Shown one piece after another: positions 1 through 7,195 of a DNA stretch of 13,534 nt (position 1 is the stretch's first letter; each line of letters opens with the position of its first letter). Both the position numbers and the translations under genes were made by a program. The notes under the pieces are model-generated. The model searched no databases and had not been told where the DNA came from. It was given only the letters and a program-made list of their open reading frames with translations. Where the stretch lies: NCBI GenBank assembly GCA_002591705.1, contig PAAB01000011.1:14793-28326 (forward strand). Direction: 5' to 3'. This DNA is from Phycisphaerae bacterium (lineage in GTDB: Bacteria > Planctomycetota > Phycisphaerae > Phycisphaerales > SM1A02).

Positions 1-410
1 GATCCACGCGACGCTTCGGCCGCTTCCTGCATCAATCGCCCCCGTTCCGCCACCAGACGAAGGCCGTCCTCGAATCCGAAGACGCCCGCCAGATGCAATG
101 CGGTGTACTCACCCAGGGACAGGCCGGCGCATGCCCCGGCATCCAGCTCTCCCGCCTGCTCCACGAGACCCGCGTGGGACGCGACGGAGCAGGTGTAGAT
201 CGCCGGCTGACTGGCGTCGGTCTTGTTGAGTCGCTCGGATGGCCCTTCGAAGCACAGGCTGCTCAGGGTGGCGCCAAGGGAGTCGCCCAGCACCTCGTCC
301 GCTCGGGTGAATATCTCGCGGGACGACGTGCAGGATTCGGCCCAGGCCCTGCCCATGCCGACGGCCTGGGCGCCCTGTCCGGGACAGATGACTGCGTGTG
401 AAGTGTTCAT
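1..410 (-). CDS. fabD: Malonyl-CoA:ACP transacylase FabD, N-terminal part (cut by window edge)
   Basis: Transfers malonyl from CoA to acyl carrier protein, supplying the extender unit of cytosolic type II fatty acid synthesis. The frame opens at ATG 410 and runs without a stop to base 1, giving 136 codons of a family usually near 300 residues. Visible hallmarks are the N-terminal CPGQGAQAVGMG (residues 9-20), the nucleophile elbow GLSLGEYTAL (96-105, catalytic Ser98), and ERGRLMQEA (122-130), whose Arg123 matches the malonyl-carboxylate-binding Arg of the family. The elbow has Leu where Escherichia coli has His (GHSLGE), a variant familiar from plant and cyanobacterial enzymes. It begins 24 nt after the fabH stop and is the last visible gene of the rpmF-plsX-fabH-fabD operon. 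No clear Shine-Dalgarno sequence precedes the ATG, so it may rely on translational coupling. The C-terminal half, with the catalytic His, lies outside the window. Confidence 0.95.
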   Translation of the reverse strand, partial: MNTSHAVICPGQGAQAVGMGRAWAESCTSSREIFTRADEVLGDSLGATLSSLCFEGPSERLNKTDASQPAIYTCSVASHAGLVEQAGELDAGACAGLSLGEYTALHLAGVFGFEDGLRLVAERGRLMQEAAEASRG

Positions 411-434
411 GGGAGCATGATAGCAGGGGTGGAA

Positions 435-1442
435 TCAGACCTGCCAGACGCTGCTCGACCAGGTCATGCCCGCACCGAAGGCCACGAAGACGACCTTGTC
501 GCCGGGATTGATCCGTCCCGAACGAGTCAACTCGTCGAGGCACAGGGCCACCGAACCAGCCGATGAGTTGCCGTACTTGTCGATGTTGATGTGGACCTTG
601 TCGTCCGGCAGACCGATCTTCTCCTTGGCCGATTCGATGATGCGGATGTTCGACTGATGGCAGACGAACTGTGCAATGTCGTCGACCTGCAGACCGGTCT
701 GCTCAAGCGCGTCCTCGATCACGTACTGGAACTTCGAAACCGCGAACTTGTAGACCTCGCGTCCGTTCATCCGGAGGTAGCCCATGCGGACCTCGGACTC
801 CGGTGCATTGGCAGGCACATCCTCCTCGCGGCGGGGCATGTACAGGCTTTCCCAGCCCCGACCGTCCGCCTCGATCTTCTGGTAGATGCAGCCACGCTCG
901 GGATGCTCGTCGTCCCGCACGAGGATCGCGGAACCGGCCGCATCCCCGAAGAGGATCGAAACCGTCCGTTCGGTGTAGTCGATGTGCCGACTGAGCGTGT
1001 CGCACCCGACGATCCCGATCGCGCGATGCCGGCCGGAACGGATGAGCGAATCGGCCAGATTGAGGGAGTAGACGAAGCCGCAGCAGGCTGCATTGAGATC
1101 GAAGGAGCCCGCGGGGTACGCCCCGATCGCCTCGTTGAGCCGGCACGCATTGGAGGGGCAGGCCATCTCGGACGTGAGGGATGCGACGATCAGCAGATCC
1201 AGGTCCGACGCCTGCATCCCGGCGGCGTCCAGCGCCCCGGTGATCGCGCGGCGCTCGATTTCGAGCGTGGTCTCACCCTTGGACTCGTCGAGGAGGTGCC
1301 GCTTGTGGATTCCGGTCCGCTTGATGATCCACTCGTCGGAGGTGTCGATCATCTTTTCGAGATCGGCATTGGTCAGCACCCGCGAGGGGACGGCGGATCC
1401 GGTGCCGGCGATGCGAACCCCGAACGGGGTCTGGATGGACAT
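435..1442 (-). CDS. fabH: Beta-ketoacyl-ACP synthase III FabH
   Basis: Condenses an acyl-CoA starter (acetyl-CoA or a branched or longer primer) with malonyl-ACP, the first step of type II fatty acid elongation. The 335 residues are the full family length. The catalytic triad is complete: Cys120 in LNAACCGFVY (117-125; the first of the two Cys aligns with the nucleophile), His262 in CHQSNIRI (261-268), and Asn292 in YGNSSAGS (290-297). The C-terminal AFGAGMTWSSSVWQV is typical of KAS III. Its ATG shares one base with the plsX stop (TGATG), so translation is probably coupled to plsX. A GAGG lies about 11 nt upstream of the start. Starter-unit preference cannot be read from these motifs. Confidence 0.97.
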   Translation of the reverse strand: MSIQTPFGVRIAGTGSAVPSRVLTNADLEKMIDTSDEWIIKRTGIHKRHLLDESKGETTLEIERRAITGALDAAGMQASDLDLLIVASLTSEMACPSNACRLNEAIGAYPAGSFDLNAACCGFVYSLNLADSLIRSGRHRAIGIVGCDTLSRHIDYTERTVSILFGDAAGSAILVRDDEHPERGCIYQKIEADGRGWESLYMPRREEDVPANAPESEVRMGYLRMNGREVYKFAVSKFQYVIEDALEQTGLQVDDIAQFVCHQSNIRIIESAKEKIGLPDDKVHINIDKYGNSSAGSVALCLDELTRSGRINPGDKVVFVAFGAGMTWSSSVWQV

Positions 1443-2458
1443 CAGGCTTCTACCTCGACACTGCCGACGTGCTCGGTAATCGATTCGTTGACACCCGCGG
1501 CAAGGTACATGTGTGAACGTCGGATCGCATTGGTGATCGTCCGCGCCTTGCTGGAGCCGTGGCAGATCATGCAGAGGCCGTTGACGCCCAGCAGCGGTGC
1601 TCCGCCGTACTCGTGGTAGTCGTAGGCGGAATAGAGCTTGTGGACGATCGGCTCGAACTGACCGGCCATGGATGGATCGACACCATCGATCTCACGGCGG
1701 ATCATCCGGAAGATGCCGCTGGACAACCCTTCACTGAGCTTGATGACGACGTTGCCGGTCACCCCATCGGTGATGACCACGTCGGCGGCACCGTCGAAGA
1801 CGGCCCGACCCTCGACGTACCCGATGAAGTTGATGCCCTCGGTCTCCCGCAACATGTCGCGGGCGGCCTTGAGCTGTTCGGTGCCCTTGGCCTCTTCGCC
1901 ACCGACGTTCATCAGCGCCACCCGAGGCGATTCGATGCCCAGCAGATCGCGGGCGTAGATGGATCCCATCACGCCGTACTGGTGCAGGTGGGACGGCTTC
2001 GGATCGATGTTCGCTCCGACGTCCATGAAGACGACCGGACCACCGAAGGTCGGCATCACGGCGGCAATACCCGGTCGTGCGACGTTCGGGAGCCGACGCA
2101 TGTGCATCTGGGCTGCGGCAACGAAGGCACCGGTGTTGCCGGCGGAGATCACCGCATCCAGACGCTGGTCACCGGCCTTCTTCGAAGCCATCCGACACAG
2201 CCGGACCATGGAGCTGTCCTGCTTGGTGCGCACCGCTTCGACCGGCGACTCGTCCATCGCGACGGTCTCGGTGGTCGGGACGTACTCGATGCGAATATCG
2301 TCGATGCCGGCCGACTGGGCCGCCGCACGCATGGCGCCCTCGTCGCCGAAGAACACGAGGCGATCGCCCTCGTCAAGCAGCGGCAACGCATCGAACCCAC
2401 CCTGAAGGATGGGATCAGGTGCCAGGTCGCCACCCATGACGTCCAGACCGATTCGCAT
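1442..2458 (-). CDS. plsX: Phosphate acyltransferase PlsX
   Basis: Converts acyl-ACP plus orthophosphate to acyl-phosphate, the acyl donor for PlsY in phospholipid synthesis; a peripheral, membrane-associated soluble enzyme. At 338 residues it is full length. Family signatures in order: MGGDLAPDP (8-16), SAGNTGAF (105-112), FMDVGANIDPKPSHLHQYGVMG (positions 144-165), NVGGEEAKG (184-192), ITDGVTGNVVIKLSEG (229-244) and YGGAPLLGVNG (284-294). The stretch CMICHGSS (296-303) has Cys where family members generally have Gly before the His, a small departure. It begins 3 nt after the rpmF stop and overlaps fabH by one base, so rpmF, plsX and fabH form one coupled transcription unit. Confidence 0.97.
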   Translation of the reverse strand: MRIGLDVMGGDLAPDPILQGGFDALPLLDEGDRLVFFGDEGAMRAAAQSAGIDDIRIEYVPTTETVAMDESPVEAVRTKQDSSMVRLCRMASKKAGDQRLDAVISAGNTGAFVAAAQMHMRRLPNVARPGIAAVMPTFGGPVVFMDVGANIDPKPSHLHQYGVMGSIYARDLLGIESPRVALMNVGGEEAKGTEQLKAARDMLRETEGINFIGYVEGRAVFDGAADVVITDGVTGNVVIKLSEGLSSGIFRMIRREIDGVDPSMAGQFEPIVHKLYSAYDYHEYGGAPLLGVNGLCMICHGSSKARTITNAIRRSHMYLAAGVNESITEHVGSVEVEA

Positions 2459-2461
2459 GGA

Positions 2462-2647
2462 TTACTCGATTCCAGACGCGCGGATCGAAAGTCCCGGCCG
2501 CACGTACCCACACTCGCGGCAGGCGCGGTGGGGATGCTTCTTGCTCCCGCAGGACGGGCAGCTCGACATGAGCGACCGCTGCAGGGCGTGGTGTGAACGA
2601 CGCTTTCGCTTGCGGCTCGGTGATGTCCTGAATGCTGGTACAGCCAT
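2462..2647 (-). CDS. rpmF: 50S ribosomal protein L32
   Basis: Small zinc-ribbon protein of the large ribosomal subunit, 61 residues. The basic N-terminus (MAVPAFRTSPSRKRKRRSHH) is the standard bL32 opening, followed by a zinc ribbon with Cys30, Cys33, Cys43 and Cys46 (CPSC-x9-CREC), so this is the zinc-binding form. AGGAA lies about 9 nt upstream of the ATG. It is the promoter-proximal gene of rpmF-plsX-fabH-fabD, the classic bacterial arrangement that ties lipid synthesis genes to ribosome synthesis. A promoter is visible about 60 nt upstream. Confidence 0.97.
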   Translation of the reverse strand: MAVPAFRTSPSRKRKRRSHHALQRSLMSSCPSCGSKKHPHRACRECGYVRPGLSIRASGIE

Positions 2648-2677
2648 TGATTCGTTTCCTACGTTGGGACTCCAAAG

Positions 2678-2691
2678 CCCCCACCCGGGGG
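2678..2691 (-). other. GC-rich hairpin in the rpmF leader
   Basis: CCCCC (2678-2682) pairs with GGGGG (2687-2691) around a 4-nt loop, inside the predicted 5' leader of rpmF, about 31 nt before the start codon. It has no following T-run, so it does not read as an attenuator. It might affect mRNA stability or be incidental in GC-rich DNA; no role is claimed. Confidence 0.3.
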
Positions 2692-2707
2692 ATCAGGAGG
2701 ACACGAC

Positions 2708-2736
2708 AATCTACGTGGTCGCCATCCCGCTGTCAA
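2708..2736 (-). promoter_or_regulatory. Sigma70-type promoter for the rpmF-plsX-fabH-fabD operon
   Basis: On the minus strand a perfect TTGACA (-35, bases 2736-2731) is followed by a 17-nt spacer and TAGATT (-10, bases 2713-2708, 4 of 6 to consensus). The predicted start near 2701 leaves a leader of about 55 nt before the rpmF ATG at 2647. It sits in the only sizeable gap on the minus strand, directly after a hairpin closing the upstream cluster, as expected for an operon boundary. Confidence 0.65.
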
Positions 2737-2756
2737 TGCTTCCTTCGGGCCAAACA

Positions 2757-2778
2757 GCCCTGGCGCTGTCGCCAGGGC
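2757..2778 (-). terminator. Hairpin terminator at the end of the A-H membrane cluster
   Basis: A perfect 9-bp inverted repeat, GCCCTGGCG (2757-2765) and CGCCAGGGC (2770-2778), closes on a 4-nt loop (CTGT). It begins 13 bases past the stop codon of gene H. On the minus strand it is followed by TGTTTGG, a weak T-tract, so termination may be partial or factor-assisted. Its placement between the stop of H and the rpmF promoter supports a terminator role. Confidence 0.55.
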
Positions 2779-2791
2779 CGATCAAAGGTCG

Positions 2792-4051
2792 TCACATGAG
2801 GTGAAGCCAGTCCTTGAACAGGAAGTCGAACCGCTCCGTGAGCAGCGTGATCCGCCCCATCACGGTCAGGCCGAACGCCGCACCGAACGTGATCATGAGG
2901 ACGAAGATGCCGCCCCGAGCCGCCTTGCCGACGACACCCTTGTGCTCCATCGAGAAGAAGAAGTACACGAGGCACAGCAGCACGCCGACCAGAATGACCA
3001 CAGCGCCCATCGAGGGCCAGAACAGGAAGTCTCCCGTGGCGTTCTCGACCCACAGCGTGGTGATCGTCTGCTTGATCTGCAGCAGGAAGTCCGATTCGAG
3101 GTGCGACGTCAGACGGAAGCCGGCCGTCGCCCCGATGATAAACGCCAACGGCCACCGCGCGATCCAGCCACCCTTGGGCAGCAGTCGACACACGAGCATG
3201 ACGCCGAGCACCGCGGGAATGAGGTAGACCCAGTCCCAGGTGAACGACCACGGAAGGCCCGGCGACGTCCAGTCGCGAACCAGATCCGGGAAGAGGTTCA
3301 CCATCAGCTGGTCGACGATGCCGGTGTAGAAGGCGTACGCCATTGCGTAGCCGGCGGACGATCCGACCAGAATGGCCTCGGCCGTCTTGTAGAACACGTT
3401 GTCTCCGAAGAGGAACGACATGATCGCCAGGGTGAGGATGGCCGACAGCCAGATCCCGACGGTCCGGCTCGCGGAGAGCGTCGCTCCCTCGGGCCGCTGG
3501 TCGGCGGGCAGGTTGTAAGGCAGGCTCGACGTGACGTCCCAGGTGGACACGGTTCCCGTGGCCTGCCAGGTGAAGTCGCTCATTGGACGTCCCATGAGGC
3601 TGGGAGCCACCGCGCCGGCGGGCTCCTGCCCGGTGGGCAGCCAACCGGTGAAGGTGACGGAACCGGTCATGCGGACCATCTCGACGGAGGTCCCACGATC
3701 GATGGACGCCGAGACGCTGCCCCGGGCCTCCTCCGAGAAGGCGACTCCCGCTTCCTTCACCAATGCGGTGACATCGGCCTGGGAGGACAGCATCCGGGCC
3801 TCGGAGACCGACGCACCGTAGTGAGCCAGCTCGCGCTCTCCCCGGCTGCCGGCCGGAAGCCAGAAGTCGACGTCGGACAGACTGGACTCGTATTCGGTCC
3901 AGCTCTGCTCCTGGGAGACGACATACACCTTGCCGGCGTCAAGCAGGAAGCCGGCGGCGAACATGCCCACGATGATCAGGGCCACGACGACGATCCAGCC
4001 CACCTTGCTGGAACTGGCGTCGGGTACCGGGGTAGTGGTGTGATCGGTCAT
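2792..4051 (-). CDS. Gene H: seven-helix membrane protein with large extracytoplasmic domain, function unknown
   Basis: A 419-residue integral membrane protein. The start is placed at ATG 4051 (MTDHTTTPVP), which overlaps the stop of gene G as ATGA; the open frame extends further upstream, but those codons lie inside gene G in another frame. Predicted helices: about 17-37, 197-216, 224-244, 273-291, 297-315, 347-367 and 379-399. Residues 38-196 form a probable extracytoplasmic domain, rich in Ser, Thr and acidic residues and without cysteines. Conserved-looking stretches in the C-terminal half are FGDNVFYKTAEAILVGSSAG (215-234), LPKGGWIARWPLAF (291-304) and YFFFSMEHKGVVGKAARGG (363-381); basic loops face inward. 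I recognise this C-terminal half as resembling an unnamed bacterial membrane family, but know no function. It is the last gene of the cluster, just before the hairpin at 2757-2778. Confidence 0.85.
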   Translation of the reverse strand: MTDHTTTPVPDASSSKVGWIVVVALIIVGMFAAGFLLDAGKVYVVSQEQSWTEYESSLSDVDFWLPAGSRGERELAHYGASVSEARMLSSQADVTALVKEAGVAFSEEARGSVSASIDRGTSVEMVRMTGSVTFTGWLPTGQEPAGAVAPSLMGRPMSDFTWQATGTVSTWDVTSSLPYNLPADQRPEGATLSASRTVGIWLSAILTLAIMSFLFGDNVFYKTAEAILVGSSAGYAMAYAFYTGIVDQLMVNLFPDLVRDWTSPGLPWSFTWDWVYLIPAVLGVMLVCRLLPKGGWIARWPLAFIIGATAGFRLTSHLESDFLLQIKQTITTLWVENATGDFLFWPSMGAVVILVGVLLCLVYFFFSMEHKGVVGKAARGGIFVLMITFGAAFGLTVMGRITLLTERFDFLFKDWLHLM

Positions 4052-4914
4052 CGGGTCCCCCCTCGCCTGCGATCGAGCAGGAAGATGAAGTTGCCCAGCA
4101 GGATCAACGCCAGCATCAGCAGGTGGGCCACGAACTGCGGACCCATCCGCTGGAAGGCCGCCGTCGACGAGAAGCGGGCACTCTTGAGTTCCTCGAGCGA
4201 GGGATACTCCTCGAGCATGATCTGCTCGTATCCCGCCGCCCCCTTGATGGCGGCCAGCAGGCCGGCCATCGGATCGGGAATGTACGGATACAGCAGCGGA
4301 GCCTGGACGCCGGTGCACCCGGCGACCATGGGCAGTCCCGCGGGGGTGGCCGCGTACTGCACCCACTGCTTCGCCCCCGGATCGCCGGCACAGACGTTGA
4401 CGATCAGGTCCATCGACTTCGCGGACTTGATGTTCGCGGTCATCGGAATGTTGTCCAGCGACTGCTTGCGGGAGTCGGTGATGAACAGCTGCTTCCAGTC
4501 GACGATGATGTTCTTGATGACCGCCTCGCCGCCGGGCTTGTAGCCGAACGACATGAAGTCGGTGCCGTATTCAAGCCCCTCGAACTCGGTCTCGAGGATC
4601 TTCATGGCGTCCTCGATGAAGGGTTCGCCCAGGGGCCACAGGCACATGAAGTAGACCTTGTGCCGCTTGAACCCGCAATGGCGAGCGAAGGACATGGCCA
4701 TGGGCAGCAGCTCGCCCTGCGACCCCGGGTCGAAGTCGAAGGAGACGAGGATGCGTGAACCGTCGGGGAGATCCTCGATGGCGTCGAAGACGCTGCGGTC
4801 CATCAGCGTGGCGCTGTTGGGCGGCAGGAACCGAAGCAGCAGCGGCACGGCGACCGCCAGCCCCATCAGCAGGAAGATCCATCGTCGGTCAAGGGTACGG
4901 AGGAAGTTCAACAT
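4048..4914 (-). CDS. Gene G: bitopic membrane protein with extracytoplasmic alpha/beta domain, function unknown
   Basis: A 288-residue protein with one helix at each end (about 11-28 and 259-280). The basic N-terminus (LRTLDRRW) and basic C-terminus (DRRRGGTR) predict both ends in the cytosol and residues 30-258 outside. The middle looks like an alpha/beta fold: RILVSFDFDPGS (54-65), HKVYFMCLWPLG (85-96), SMDLIVNVCAGDPGAKQW (167-184), LPMVAGCTGVQAPLLYPYI (194-212) and GLLAAIKGAAGYEQIM (218-233), resembling strand-loop-helix binding sites, though no standard nucleotide-binding motif is present. GGAGG stands 8 nt upstream of the ATG. The start is 3 nt past the stop of F, and the stop overlaps the start of H (ATGA). 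I recognise it only as part of an uncharacterised conserved membrane set, possibly related to DUF6754-type domains. Confidence 0.85.
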   Translation of the reverse strand: MLNFLRTLDRRWIFLLMGLAVAVPLLLRFLPPNSATLMDRSVFDAIEDLPDGSRILVSFDFDPGSQGELLPMAMSFARHCGFKRHKVYFMCLWPLGEPFIEDAMKILETEFEGLEYGTDFMSFGYKPGGEAVIKNIIVDWKQLFITDSRKQSLDNIPMTANIKSAKSMDLIVNVCAGDPGAKQWVQYAATPAGLPMVAGCTGVQAPLLYPYIPDPMAGLLAAIKGAAGYEQIMLEEYPSLEELKSARFSSTAAFQRMGPQFVAHLLMLALILLGNFIFLLDRRRGGTR

Positions 4915-4917
4915 GGG

Positions 4918-5811
4918 TCAGTCCTCCGATCCGAGGTAGGAACGATCGATGCCCAGGAGCACCTTCAGCGACGTGGACACGATCCCCAGGGCGATGCCGA
5001 TCATGATGGCTCGATTGCCCGCCTTCTGGGGCACGTCGAGAATGGTCTGCGTCAGGTTCTCCAGCCGCAGACCGTTGACGAGCTGGTACCACCATCCGGT
5101 CAGATGGTTGTTCACCTCGGTGGCCATCGCCTGCTGCTCGGCGGTCATCTGGGCGAAGGTCGCCCCCTCCCAGACCATGGCGGCGACCGGGGTGCCGTTC
5201 TGCACCTGGATGCCGATGGCCTGCACGAACGACTGACTCGCCTCGGGGAACGAGGCGACGTAGGACGTCAGGTCGGGCAGGAATCCGGTGAGCCATTCGC
5301 CGGCGTAGATCTGACCGAGCAGCACGATGAATGCCGTGCCCAGCAGCAGCGACGCCTCGATGTTCTTGGCCCGGAAGGCCCGGAACGCGGCGGAGGCGAT
5401 GTAGAACGCGAGCATCGCGAACATCGTCGCCGTCAGCGGCTTGTAGACGTAGGAGTAGATCCACCAGAAGGGAACCCCCTCCTGCGAGACCAGCGGAGCC
5501 GTCCAGGGGTTGTCGGGGGATGTCGCGGTCGGCAGAGCGCCGACCTTGAAGACGCCGATCAGCAGCGTGATGAAGAACGCCAGCAGCGTGATGGCCCCGT
5601 AGGCCCAGCCGGGCCGGCGGTTGGAGATCTTCGCCAGGTTGAGCATGATGAGGTTGCCCGCACCCAGCACCATCGCCGCGGCGGCGAGGATGATGAACAT
5701 CTCCATCGCACTGGCGCCCCACTGTTCCGTCTTCGGAATGAAGTAGGTCGCGATCAGCAGAAAGCCGATCAACGCCGCGATGAAAAGGGGAATCGTCCGT
5801 TTGGCAAGCAT
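4918..5811 (-). CDS. Gene F: six-helix inner-membrane protein, function unknown
   Basis: A 297-residue hydrophobic protein. Predicted helices: about 5-25, 37-59, 72-90, 124-145, 152-170 and 265-287. The loops carrying NRRPGW (64-69) and RAFRAKN (144-150) are basic and fall on the cytosolic side, which supports this topology. Two extracytoplasmic loops are long: 91-123, and especially 171-264, about 95 residues with several Trp and Gln. Conserved-looking segments are YKPLTATMFAMLAFYIASAA (123-142) and RAIMIGIALGIVSTSLKVLL (267-286), ending GIDRSYLG. No transport, catalytic or heme motif is visible. GGAGG lies 6 nt before the ATG, which shares one base with the stop of gene E (TGATG). It resembles an unnamed membrane family; I cannot assign a function. 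Confidence 0.85.
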   Translation of the reverse strand: MLAKRTIPLFIAALIGFLLIATYFIPKTEQWGASAMEMFIILAAAAMVLGAGNLIMLNLAKISNRRPGWAYGAITLLAFFITLLIGVFKVGALPTATSPDNPWTAPLVSQEGVPFWWIYSYVYKPLTATMFAMLAFYIASAAFRAFRAKNIEASLLLGTAFIVLLGQIYAGEWLTGFLPDLTSYVASFPEASQSFVQAIGIQVQNGTPVAAMVWEGATFAQMTAEQQAMATEVNNHLTGWWYQLVNGLRLENLTQTILDVPQKAGNRAIMIGIALGIVSTSLKVLLGIDRSYLGSED

Positions 5812-7190
5812 CAGTTTCCTCCCCCGTCGCCGGCGGGCTGAGCGGACTGCTCAGCCTCCTGAGTCTGGTCAAGGCCGTCCTGTTCCGCCGCGAGCATCCA
5901 CTCGGGCACGAGGCCGTCCTCACCCAGCACGTTGTTGGAGATGTAGCCGTCCACGTTCTGCAGCGTCGAGTTGTCCTTGAAGATCCCCGAGAGCGTCGCG
6001 AACAGACAACCGAGGACGAGCAGCAAGGCCGCGATGACCTTCCCGATGTCCTGTCCCTTGAGCGACCCCAACTGCTCGGGATCGTTGGACAGGTAGGCGG
6101 ACGCCGCGAAGAACTCCTCGCCGATGAGGGTGTAGTCGCAGGCGGCCACGAAGAACGGCAGCTGCGAGGGCATGGCCGTTCCGGCGACCTGAATGGCCCC
6201 GATCGAGTTCGCCGTCTCGGCGAGAATCAGGGATTCGGCGTAGAAGGCGCCCATGTAGAAGCAGGCCGCCGGCTTCTCGCGGACCATCGCCCCCTGGACA
6301 CCGGCGGTGTAGCCGAACTGCTCGTCGGTCAGGTAGTAGATGTTGTCCTCGTTGTAGGCATCGGGTCGACCTTCCCCGAGGTAGGCGGCTTCGACCGTCT
6401 CGCGGGCCGTGGTCATCACCAGCGAGCGGGCCGTGGGCACCTTCAGTTCGGCGTCGTACTGGGCCGCGGTGCGGGCCACGTTGGACAGCACGGTGATGCC
6501 GGCGACGGTCTGGATGTCGTTGATGTCGAGGATGCCCGGAACGAAGAGCACCGGCTTGCCCATCTCGGTCGATCGACCGACGGCTTCGGTCACGGCTTCG
6601 AGTCCCGCGATGGGGCGAACCTTGATCTGACCGCCCCGCTTGGCGTAGAAGACGAAGTAGATGATGACCACGCTGATGAACAGCATGATGATCAGGAACC
6701 AGATCTTGCCCTGGTTGATGTACTCCATCGTCGGCACGACGGGCATCGCGGTGACCGCGAGCGTCGAGAAGGTGCCGCCGGGCCCGGTGGCCGCCACCGC
6801 GTACATGTACGACACACCGCCCTCGACGTTCTCGTCGAGGAACGAGGTGACGGAGTACGGCACGGTGCCCACGGGCTGGTTGGCCTCGTAGTCGAAGTCG
6901 TCGGCGAAGGCCATGACGCCGGAGCCGGACGGGGTCTCCGCCCCGCTCTCGAGTCCGTCACCGGTCTGCACGACGCGACGGTAGATCACGTAGCCGGTCA
7001 CCGAACGGGTGCCATCGGCATCCGCACGGTCTTCGGGCGACAGGTCCCACTCCAGGGCGACCTGGTTCCCCACATCATCCGGCACGTCCTTGGCCGTCAC
7101 ATTGGACGGGGCCGCGAGCGTGACCGTCTGCCCATGTGCGACCACCGGCAGGCAGGCCAGCAGCAGCAGGGCGACAAGGACTCGTTTCAT
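5811..7190 (-). CDS. Gene E: signal peptide, FN3-like domain, DUF6754-like membrane protein
   Basis: A 459-residue protein. I chose ATG 7190 (MKRVLVALLL) over the GTG at 7199 because GAGGAG at 7204-7199 is 8 nt from the ATG but abuts the GTG, and because the ATG opens directly onto a signal peptide (cleavage near AHG-Q, residues 18-21). Residues 25-152 read as a fibronectin type III-like domain (VALEWDLSPED, SVTGYVIYRR, VPYSVTSFLD, YMYAVAATGPGG). A helix at about 164-182, followed by basic AKRGGQIKVR, places residues 185-380 in the cytosol. That region resembles DUF6754 in my recollection, which I cannot confirm (PVLFVPGILDIND, IGAIQVAGTAMPSQLPFFVA). A second helix (384-403) leads to an acidic, Gln-rich tail. 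The stop overlaps the start of F. Function unknown; the FN3-like region suggests protein or glycan contacts outside the membrane. Confidence 0.85.
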   Translation of the reverse strand: MKRVLVALLLLACLPVVAHGQTVTLAAPSNVTAKDVPDDVGNQVALEWDLSPEDRADADGTRSVTGYVIYRRVVQTGDGLESGAETPSGSGVMAFADDFDYEANQPVGTVPYSVTSFLDENVEGGVSYMYAVAATGPGGTFSTLAVTAMPVVPTMEYINQGKIWFLIIMLFISVVIIYFVFYAKRGGQIKVRPIAGLEAVTEAVGRSTEMGKPVLFVPGILDINDIQTVAGITVLSNVARTAAQYDAELKVPTARSLVMTTARETVEAAYLGEGRPDAYNEDNIYYLTDEQFGYTAGVQGAMVREKPAACFYMGAFYAESLILAETANSIGAIQVAGTAMPSQLPFFVAACDYTLIGEEFFAASAYLSNDPEQLGSLKGQDIGKVIAALLLVLGCLFATLSGIFKDNSTLQNVDGYISNNVLGEDGLVPEWMLAAEQDGLDQTQEAEQSAQPAGDGGGN

Positions 7191-7195
7191 GCCGT

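Noticed and set aside
591..2596. Two plus-strand open frames of about 340 codons antisense to fabH and plsX
   Set aside because: Both are shadows of two textbook lipid-synthesis genes and show no motif of their own.
4052..4366. N-terminal extension of gene H giving 524 residues
   Set aside because: The extra 105 codons overlap gene G in another frame and read as low-complexity Arg/Gly sequence; the ATGA overlap start at 4051 fits the cluster's coupling.
2801..4543. A 580-codon plus-strand open frame antisense to genes G and H
   Set aside because: Low-complexity composition, no recognisable domain, and it lies wholly opposite well-supported membrane proteins; a GC-bias shadow.
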